From Calliopsis andreniformis (taxonomy: Eukaryota > Arthropoda > Insecta > Hymenoptera > Andrenidae), in assembly GCF_051401765.1 (NCBI RefSeq), contig NC_135071.1, forward strand, positions 17,400,961 to 17,464,960: a DNA stretch of 64,000 nucleotides, given 5' to 3'. Shown here in pieces: positions 13,201 to 21,407 of this stretch (within the stretch, counting starts at the first letter, position 1; each line of letters begins with the position of its first letter). The notes under the pieces were generated by a model. The model saw nothing but the letters and a program-made list of their open reading frames with translations. It was not told the DNA's origin and did no database searches. A program made the position numbers and the translations under genes.

Positions 13201-15442
13201 GCCAAGCCCTGCTGACCTAACGTAAGCCACTTTTATTCTGACCATCAGTGTGTCCTCATAACCGATCCATTGGTCTCCACGTTTTATATAAGGTCCCTCT
13301 TCATCTCTGCCAGAAACCCATAATCCATCTTCTAATTTCTCACAAACCTTACAATCAAACACAAAAGTCCTATTCAAAGACACTGTACATTAAATAAAGG
13401 GGATGGAATTATCTAAAGATAATTACGGTGCAAATTATCTGAAGGTAATTACAGTGTAAATTATCTGAAGATAATAAAAGTATAAATTCTCTGAAAGATG
13501 AGAATATTGCAGAGAATAATAATCGCATTCTAAATACTAATTTTTTTAGAATTAAAATAATTTTCAGTGACGACTTTCATAGAATAACTAATAGACAGAA
13601 GCTATTTACTTCATAATAGGCTAGCCTTCCATATTTCTGCTTAGCATAAACATCGTCCATTCCTGGTCCAATAATAGGCGCGCCAACATCGGTGGAATTT
13701 CCAAACTTCAGCGTGTACCCTTGCCCAAATATGGGAAGGCCAAGTACGATCTTCGACCTCAGCTCACGAGGGATCCAATCGATCCATCTGTTCGTCACAC
13801 GGGCAACATATTTCAAAGGCGCTGGATGAAGCGCCAGTTTCTCTCTCCTGAACTGGGGGCTTTCTCGCCAAGCTCGTAGGAGGACCAGATCCACAACGGA
13901 AGGGATCTCTGGGTCCACTGGATCCTCTGGCCTCTGAGTCACAGCTAGAACATAATCATTCCCAGCGAAAGACTTCTTGATAGCTTTGAGCAGAAGCTTC
14001 AAGTCGCTCGAGTGCTCTGATGAGCCTTCCCAATCGATTTCAACGCCGTCGAGATCGTGGTCTCGCAGGAAGCTTAGTATAGATTTGGCCAGTCTTTCAC
14101 AATGAAGAGAACAGTGGTTCTTGACTGCTTCATCGAATAGCTTTCCTCTATTGGGAACTGCAATCGACACCAGCACTCGCAACGCTGGGTCCCTCGACCG
14201 ATGTCCCGTTACCGCCTTATATCCACCTGTGCGAATTGTTTTGGAATAAATTAACGGGATCCGATTTTTATTGTTTCTTTACTGTCTGCTTTATGCTTTA
14301 CCCTTGATCTCATCGTACTCGGGGTCCCTCGATGCGATAACCAATTTTTCCGGATCTGAAAGTGTCAGAATGATTTACTGAGCAATTCAGAGATTAAGAG
14401 CTGCTGTGACCAAACTGGGCGCACCGACGCCGACGCTGAGGTCTCTATACAGAGTGCTCGGCTATAGATGGAGCGAATTCAAGGGGTGATTCTAGAATAG
14501 TGAATCTTCTTTAAATAAACTATGGATTTTTATGCATTTATACAAAATTTCAATGACCAAAAAGGTACAAAATCCATATAATATAATAAAATGTAGAAAT
14601 TGTAGGAAGATAAATATAGTGTATGATATCTGAAGAGTGAATCAGGTCTTCAAGTAGTTTCCATTTCTCTAATACAAGAAATTTACAATCTATTTATAAG
14701 CTCCTTAGTCTATTTACTATACGCTGAAATAATTCTGTTTACTACCCCTTCAATTTCTCTTCACTCATAGTCGAGCAGTCATCAATCACCTACCCAAAGT
14801 GGCTGCCGAGTATATCAGGTAGGAGCATTTATGGTCAGGCACAGCCTGAGGGGACAAGGAGAACGGCTCTATCCTATGAACGGCGCTGGAGTCCAAGTAG
14901 CATATCACTTTCGGCTCAACGATCTGCTGCGTCCTGGTCAGGGTCGGCGGTGCCAGCGGCTCGATCCAAATTGATTCATGGTCGACGCTGGTCCCGAAGA
15001 ACGGAGTCCCCCGATGCTCCACAGCGTCCCTTAAGGGCACTCGTCCACCAGGCCTGCGAAACCTTATAATTATCCACTCGCTCCCACTTCAGTTCAGGAG
15101 CATCGAGATTGTACTTTCTGACACTGACTCCCTGATATCCTGCAGAAGTAGGCTGCCACCTTGAAAATTGATCGCGTTCGAGGGCAACGCCTCGACCGCG
15201 TCACGCAATGGGTATCTGTGGGATCCATACTCCTCGTGGGTCACTGGACCCTCTAACGTGTTGAACATTGGGGGACTCTCCACGGCGCCCCTTTGGAACG
15301 GGGGGGGATCGATCACTTCTGCGTCCACTTCCACTTGGCTCGGGTCCCATGGAGGTGGTGGTGGCACCTCGTGGATCGACACTCGATACGACGGGCCCGC
15401 TGCCACCAAGCTCGCCAATGCCAAAATGAGCCAACTGGACAT
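4248..15442 (-). CDS. Cht10: Group II chitinase (Cht10-like), five GH18 and five CBM14 domains
   Basis: Secreted chitinase of cuticle and chitin turnover. It starts with signal peptide MSSWLILALASLVAAG; a stop codon and a TTTTGTAG acceptor directly precede the ATG, implying a 5' UTR exon upstream. Order: GH18-1 (exons from about 15048 to 13162), CBM1 (13040-12750), GH18-2 (12650-11312), Ser/Thr/Trp-rich linker (11254-10882), CBM2 (10816-10593), CBM3 (10503-10142), CBM4 (9931-9611), GH18-3 (9542-8190), GH18-4 (7900-6311), CBM5 (6188-5830), GH18-5 (5726-4248). Exons by GT..AG: 14794 end; 14355-14302; 14226-13610; 13347-13162; 13072-12928; 12826-12467; 12387-11897; 11831-11603; 11500-11312; 11254-10882; 10816-10593; 10503-10142; 9931-9611; 9542-9374; 9299-9088; 9011-8675; 8594-8190; 7900-7613; 7536-7325; 7217-6939; 6850-6665; 6599-6311; 6188-5830; 5726-5304; 5231-4755; 4604-4479; 4406-4248. 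About 2,670 residues, the size and domain order I know for Tribolium CHT10. The exon 1/2 junction (15160-15048) is uncertain. Only GH18-3 has a canonical catalytic motif. Confidence 0.95.
9088..9299 (-). other. Canonical GH18 catalytic exon of chitinase domain 3
   Basis: This exon of the chitinase gene encodes LLALGGWNDSAGDKYSRL (GH18 conserved region I) and then FDGLDLDWEYPVCWQ, the intact DxxDxDxE signature with the catalytic Glu. It is the only one of the five domains with all four acidic positions unchanged. The next exon carries the MTYDFHG motif, and the one after it MVWALDLDDF, so all the usual GH18 signatures are present. Confidence 0.9.
10913..11000 (-). repeat. 24-bp minisatellite inside the chitinase linker exon
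   Basis: About four head-to-tail imperfect units of 21-24 bp, built around a GACTGGGTCCACGA core on the plus strand. They encode a repeated SSxSWTQP-type octapeptide in the linker between GH18-2 and CBM2. The reading frame is kept because most units are 24 bp. The Ser/Thr content suggests an O-glycosylated spacer, which is inferred from linker composition in this family. Confidence 0.75.
14518..14590. mobile_element. Fragment of a short MITE-like repeat in a chitinase intron
   Basis: Lies in the intron between chitinase exons ending at 14794 and starting at 14355. From GGATTTTTATGCATTTAT onward, roughly 60 bp align without gaps to the element at 17968-18110, with about three quarters of positions identical by eye. 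No clear terminal inverted repeats remain here, so it looks like a decayed or partial copy. Confidence 0.5.
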
Positions 15443-17731
15443 CTACAAAATAATGGATACTACAGTTCGTGAGCTGGACCAAGGTCTGCTGCTGTGACTC
15501 TTTTTACTTTGGAGGAAACTGCGGAGGTAAGGGACAGAGAAGATTAATTACATTTTCTTAAAGAAACTTGATTCATTGAGGAGGCGTGTTTACTCGAGAG
15601 TGCAGCTCGAGGGTCAAGTTCGTCATTGGTATGTAATACTGAGAGTCCCTTAGTATAACCACGCTGCTATGTTCCCTGTAACTCGATATTATTTATAAGG
15701 AAAAGGTGTTCCCTCTGGCATACATTTTTGAGAGGACAATTCCTTGTACGTTACTCTGGAGAGTCAAATTGAGCAGCAGACGGAAAATCTGGGAATATGA
15801 TAGCTTTAAATAGACATAATTTAAAAAAATTAAGTAATGATCATCCCCACCAGGTGATCAGAAATTTAAAAGATGTATTACAGAAACCTTCGGCTCGCAT
15901 CGAAGGGATTCATTTAAGGATTATTTACTCTAATAAGCGATCATACAGCAGCTAAACTGTTTGTACATTCAATAATCCCTTCCTCTTAATCCGCAGATGA
16001 TCGTTTACGCCAAAGTGCCTCTTTAAATAATATCAATGGAGATGTCGATAATTCGACGTTTAAAAGGCCAGGTATCAGCCGACCCCAGTTGTTGCAATAA
16101 GATCTCAATTAAACGCGACAACAAAACTCCCCGACAAGTACATACAACTGTTTCACGCAGAATTAAATGATAGCAGGTGATGGGGGTGTCAGGCGAACCG
16201 GTGATTAATTCTCTGACGGGATGCAGTCGACAGGCCGAGCTGCATCGCGTGGATCTGCGATTTCGCGAACGTGTGAGTGTGTGCACGCGACCCACCAAAC
16301 CTGTCCTGCAATCTGAACACGCGTGCACCGGAAAAGAAAAATATAGAACAAGGTGTGCTCGGCATGACGAGAGCCTCGGCCTTCGATAATTGGGCTCGGC
16401 CAAGTTCAATCATAATAATGACCAGTTGCGCGCCATTGCTGAAGAAATGACCGACATTACTGCGACATGTCCACCTGAAGGTTCTTTTTATGATACTTCG
16501 TCTTGAGTATCCACGAATTTTGTGACCACTCCTACGTTTGAGTCTTCAGAACAACCTACAATTATTCTTAAAAAATCCTTTACAGAAAGTCTTCAACGCC
16601 TGACCGCTTCGAAAAGATCACATTTGTTCAAATTAGGTCTACTTAAAGCTACCATTTGAGTTTGAGAGTAAAATTATAGCGAGTTTCTTTACGTAAGAGG
16701 CTTCTCAAATTTTCTGTTCACATTTGAATCTATCTCTTCAAAGCAACTTAAAGAATCATTCTCAAATCCTTCACAGGGATCCTTAAACGCGAGACTACTT
16801 AAAAAAGAAGAACGCAGACTTCAAATTCGCCTCGCCCATCAATGGCAATGTTAGCTATTGTGTAACTTCGTCGACCTTCTCAGGGTTAAATCAGTCCCCG
16901 TTGACAGAGCCATTGGCGAATTTCTTTTTCTTTCTCGGCGGCGCAGAGTAAACTCCAAACCTCCTGAGAACGAGCCAAGAAAAGGAGAAAAGAGATGAGC
17001 AAACAAACTCGCAGTGTTCTTTCAAGGAAGACGTTCCCTTGGAATTTGCCTAGAACTCGAAACCTTGGCACCCGCGTGCCTCGACTCGGATGGTACCTCG
17101 CGATCGCACAATAGAGTCACGAAATCGAAATTCATACGGTCGCCCGCGCTGATTCACTCGAGGACAAAGACCACTGTTCGGATCCTCTGTCGGTGGTGTT
17201 CCGCCGTTCAAAATGCGAGGCTCGTAGGTGGAGGCGGAGGTCCGACGGAGGACAATGTCTGAATGGCACGCTCCTCTCGATCGCTATTTCCGATAACGTT
17301 CGCAATCTCGTTCGACACTCGTGCCATCGTTTGCTCGAGGAAGTTCAGCGCGTAAAATGAAAACAGTACGAGATTATCTTAACATGCCTGAATTAATGAC
17401 CAAGCAGAAAGCCCCTTGATCGTTGCATTGTCTTTCGGCTCTATATCTTATCGGTAACAAGTGTGTTCCAGTGGCGATGAATGTCGGCCGCGTCGAGGCG
17501 AGATCTTGATCGGGAACGCGGCAATTAACAGCGCTCACGGAGAGAGTAAATATGAATCTTAATCTCGTTCGATGATCGATGAGTAAACATTTGCGTGTTC
17601 CTTATGGTGAGTCTTATGTAAATGAATCTGTCGATAAATGAGGATAATGTAGAGTATAAACTGCTTTTTATGGAAGTGTTTTTTTTTTAAGGTTTAAGAG
17701 ATTAAATATCGGGACAGAAGAAAAAATGGAT
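15443..17731. other. Intergenic region upstream of the chitinase gene
   Basis: I recognise no coding gene. Since the chitinase ATG directly follows a splice acceptor at 15443, one or more 5' UTR exons and the promoter should lie in this region or further right on the minus strand. A locally GC- and CpG-richer patch (about 17040-17350) could be regulatory, but no specific element is identified. Confidence 0.45.
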
Positions 17732-17862
17732 TTACACTGATCTATCATTATATGGGCCGTTTTTTTTACAGGAAAACAGTGTAAGTCGACTTTTCTTCCT
17801 GCCACTAGTAATTACACTGTTTTCATAAAAAAAAACAGGCAATATAATGATAGACAGTGTAA
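17732..17862. mobile_element. Short palindromic MITE-like element with nested inverted repeats
   Basis: The left arm (17732-17783) and right arm (17812-17862) are near-perfect inverted copies of about 50 bp, separated by about 28 bp. Each arm is itself bounded by TTACACTG and its complement CAGTGTAA, so the whole folds into a long hairpin containing smaller palindromes. It encodes no protein. The structure is typical of a non-autonomous foldback or MITE element. No target-site duplication could be fixed. Confidence 0.7.
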
Positions 17863-17967
17863 GGCCCCTTTTCCTTTTATCGAGATATTTAAGATTTGAG
17901 ATCCTTAAAAAAAAGCAATATGGTGTATCAGTGTATGAATTGTTTATTATGAAGACAAACTGTGATA

Positions 17968-18110
17968 AGTAGATTGCGGATTATTATGCATTTATGGGGA
18001 ATTTTAATAAGCAAGAAAGCACAGAGTCCATATACCATACATTTGCAAAAATGTTTTTTTCTAACTGTGCTTATAAATATAACATTTTGCACAAATATCC
18101 GCAATCTACT
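17968..18110. mobile_element. MITE-like element with 14-bp terminal inverted repeats
   Basis: Begins AGTAGATTGCGGAT (17968-17981) and ends with the exact reverse complement ATCCGCAATCTACT (18097-18110). Beyond the perfect 14 bp, the arms stay imperfectly complementary for about 15 more bases. The total is about 143 bp, too short for a transposase. The interior block from 17978 is shared with the copy in the chitinase intron near 14524, which shows it is dispersed. Size and ends fit a Tc1/mariner-type MITE, but the superfamily is inference. Confidence 0.7.
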
Positions 18111-20204
18111 CACCATAGAAAATCAGAGAAGAATTCAGAATCCAAGCCAGCGAACAATATTAAAACACAAAAATTCTGTTCCCTGAAGCACCGCGAGGAA
18201 AAAAAAACTCGCAAGCAGAAACGACACCAAGACTCGCCGAGAATCGTCTGGATATCGATAGGACGAACCTTAGTCCGAAACAAGAAGCGGATGGACGTTC
18301 TCCCTCAGAGCGTGTCCAATTGTCTTGGTTGAGGAATAGTCAATCCACCGAAGCGTCAATGGCACCTGGTCAGACTGCACTGACCGATGATTGAGAAGCC
18401 TGTGATCGGCCACCTCTGGACACTTCTCCTCCTCCTGCTGCCGCCTCGTATGGCCAGGAGGTCCGTGATGAATTTTTAAAAGCACACACCACCCGCCTCG
18501 CGGGGAGGGCTAACTTGCATGAATCTGGTATTCCGAACGCGCGAGGACGCCCATATATACCTACTCCATCGCCTGGGACCCCTCGACCCGCACCCTACAG
18601 ACCCTGTCTCCACCGTCCTTGACCACGAGAACACACCGTGTACGTACACTAATTCCCCTGAGTCTGATACACCTCGTGGCGACATTTTAAAAGCTGATCT
18701 TTTGTGTGCGTGATCCTGCACCCGTGCACCCGGACACCTTCCAAGCCGCCCAGCCCCGCCATTTCTAGCGACCACTCTGCCGACGTTGGACGTTCCCAGT
18801 GTTCGATCCTCTTTTACTCTGCGGTCTTGACCCCTGGTACCTTTCCCGTATTTTCCTTCGATAAATTCATTTGGAGAAGCCTTCGGTGGAGACAGTCGTA
18901 ACGAGTGCGCTGATTTATCGAACCAGTCAGCCTCTGGTACACAAGGGTTAATGCGCAGTTGCTCACCCTCGATCGGTTTGCGTTTGTCCGTGAGGTCTCA
19001 ATGGGAGCTGAAATGATAGAGGAGTTTAGAGACACGCGTGCTTTGAGATGGAATAATAGTTGAAGAATAAGAGTAATTAGGTGCAGGACGTCTTTTTTGG
19101 TTACCCTACTCTGTGAACGGGGGCCATTTGTATCTGATATGTTTCTTGGAGGGTAAATGTGTCTAAAGAATGTGAAAAAATTTGTGTAGCTTCTTCAAAT
19201 ATTCCTAATTGAGATTTGAATAAAAAACTATGCACAAACTCTTTGTATTTTTTTCCAAGGATTTATGTTTGTAAATAAACAATAGTATTAGTGACCAAAA
19301 AACTTTGTTTTGACTTATTTTATCTACTACATTCTTGATTTCTATTTTTTTTCGTCCTTGCTGCAACACTGACGAGGTCAGTGCAAGGAGTAAGAAGAGG
19401 AGATTAATCTGTGTCAATTGTCTATACTATAAATCTGTTCCCCTATTAATCACATAACGAAACACTGCTGAAATTAGCCAAGTGACAGCCTAGCTGTAAC
19501 TCAGACAGCAAAGAGCTAACATTGTACAAGAAGTAATCGGTAGAGACGATCCTTGGTCATTAGAATACAGAAGAAACTAAACACAGATCTCTCCTTGTCG
19601 AGCCAGCCCCTCTACTTAGCGTTTCATGTCACAGGCAGACAATATTTCGAATAAACTAAGCAAGATCACCTTGAAGGAGACGTAGAACAATCACGAATCC
19701 CACTCTTCTTTTGATTAGTTGCCTGGATGCAGCTTCAATCCCAAGTACCATTCGCCCGAGGGCTTCCATCTATCTCTGCGCAAATGTACCATTTCAGAGA
19801 CTCGTAAACTATGCTTCAGAAGAGTCAAAGTCATAAACTTTTCTGGGGAATAGAAAAACAGAGAGCCATGGAACATTCTTGTTACCTTTCACGCAATGTT
19901 GTCTTCGAAGATATCCAGAATCGCGAGGCGAATCTTCGAACCCCCTTGCTGGGTTTACAGCTCAACGAGAAAAAAGAGCGGAAATGCAGGGTCGAAGTTA
20001 GGGGGACTTGTACCATTGAAGAATTTGAGGGTCGATCGTGGTGGCGACCAGATATTCAGGAACCACTGGATTCCTAAAAATAAGACACTTTAGGGGACGT
20101 CGATGATTCGCCTTGAACTTACGAATGGTCGATTTATCGACTTGTTTGTGTACTGGAAATACAGAAGATACGTTTCACTGTTTCAAACATTTTTTTGAAT
20201 GAGT
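18111..20204. other. Intergenic region, no gene recognised
   Basis: Contains short ORFs on both strands with no recognisable product. A self-complementary TATATA box at about 18552-18558 sits in a GC-richer stretch (18480-18800) and could be a core promoter on either strand, possibly the chitinase's minus-strand promoter, but no clear downstream splice donor links it to that gene. An AT-rich segment at 19140-19340 vaguely resembles the MITE family above. Confidence 0.4.
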
Positions 20205-20247
20205 GAATACTTACTTCAATTGTAAGAATAAATACTTACTTCAATTG
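20205..20247. repeat. Tandem duplication of an 18-bp segment containing a splice-donor-like site
   Basis: The 18-mer AATACTTACTTCAATTGT occurs at 20205-20222 and again at 20230-20247, with a period of 25 bp. On the minus strand each copy carries GTAAGTATT preceded by TTGAA, a consensus splice donor. The inner copy is the donor of the exon-like ORF at 20239-20506. Confidence 0.8.
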
Positions 20248-20506
20248 TTCTTCATAAATGCGTCCACGATAAGAAACAAAGAAGTAATCTGGCTGGAGAC
20301 GGAGTGTTAACACAGAACCAGTATTCAAATTTGCCCAGAATGCTGATGCTACAATTAATTGTCTTTCGTTCCTCCAATCGTTCTTGAAATCCAGTTTAGG
20401 CAATGAGTTCCTTTCGCCAGAGCAGATTATTGACGCGATCTTTGAAAGGTTCATTGGCATCGGGAAGTCCAATGTCTCTCCATACAAGTTGTAGATGTTT
20501 TTCATA
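20239..20506 (-). other. Exon-like open reading frame of unknown identity
   Basis: A 268-nt segment on the minus strand opens after a plausible acceptor (TTGGTTCCACAG) and ends at a consensus donor (TTGAA/GTAAGT). One frame is open throughout, beginning MKNIYNLYGETLDFP and ending DYFFVSYRGRIYEEQL. A second frame is also open for 36 codons, starting YEKHLQLVWRDIGLPDANEP, before a stop. I recognise neither product and saw no matching flanking exons. It could be an exon of an unrecognised gene, a decayed gene or pseudogene exon, or chance. Confidence 0.25.
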
Positions 20507-20986
20507 CTGTGGAACCAATCAAAGGCGCCTCCATTACGAATCAGAATGTATAATCAAGTTTTTTTCATCTAATAAGCGTCTTAACTATCAGACGCGTGAC
20601 AAATTGTATAAGAGCAGGAGATTCACTCTAATCCTTATGTGATACTCTTTACAGGTTTGACTCAGAAGTAGATAAATTACTTTGGATTTATGTAAGACTA
20701 TATCACCCTCAACGAGTCGTAACTTATTTACATATAGAGTCATATTTCACTACTTTATGATAATATTCTGATTAAAATTATAGAAAAAATTCGCAAAATA
20801 TACCACTCAAAAAAATTATGACACGAAAAAATTGTAGGCAAAAATTGGTCAACTTCGAGTGACGATAACTCCGCGAAAAATGATCGTAGGATCATAATTT
20901 TTCTTTTAAATTGAAGCCTGAAATCTTTACTTTAAGACACTATGTCTCGATTTTAAGTTTAATGTATCTCTATTATTGCAACTTCT

Positions 20987-21407
20987 CAAATTTGAGGACA
21001 TGTTTGTCGTACTGAAATATGCAAACTTTGACGAGGTACAGCGACTTACCAAAATTTTTTTCAGTAATGCCGTTTGCAGCTGCATAAAGTATGACCCTTC
21101 CCCTTTAATTTAAAAAAAAGAGCAAGTCGCTGCGATTTTTTTTCGCAAAGTTACAGCACATTAAAGTGACCCTTGCACCTCTGTCATATACCACCAGCAT
21201 TGGTACTACCCGCTGTGCACGAGGTAACTTTGAAGTACTGTAACTTTGCGAAAAAAAATCGCAGAGACTTGCTCTTTTTTTTAAATTACAGAGGAAGGAT
21301 CCAACTTTATGCTGCAGCAAACGGCATCCCAGAAAAAAATTTTGGCAAGTCTCTGTACCTCATCAAAGTTTGCATATCTCCATACGACAAACATGTCCTC
21401 ATATTTG
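20987..21407. repeat. Long inverted repeat (arms of about 190 bp, 36-bp spacer)
   Basis: Arm 1 (20987-21178) and arm 2 (21215-21407) are reverse complements with only scattered mismatches, about 85 percent identical by eye and essentially collinear. Shared landmarks include GAGGACATGTTTGTCGTA, TATGCAAACTTTGA, ATGCCGTTTGC and AGAGCAAGTC next to a run of T then CGCAAAGTTACAG. Transcribed from either strand it would form a long imperfect RNA hairpin. No transposase and no obvious target-site duplication are visible. It may be a foldback transposon, a satellite-like dispersed repeat, or a hairpin-siRNA locus. Confidence 0.85.

Noticed and set aside
18545..18565. TATATA box as the chitinase promoter
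   Set aside because: The box is self-complementary and I could not find a convincing donor linking a first exon here to the acceptor at 15443, so it is not listed as a promoter.
19140..19340. Third copy of the MITE family of 17968-18110
   Set aside because: Only short AT-rich stretches such as GTGACCAAAAAA are shared; too weak to call by eye.
20290..20506. Assignment of the exon-like ORF to a PRC1/Feo-type cytokinesis protein
   Set aside because: Frame 2 (KHLQLVWRDIGLP) is faintly reminiscent, but the match is short and broken by a stop; not enough for a family call.
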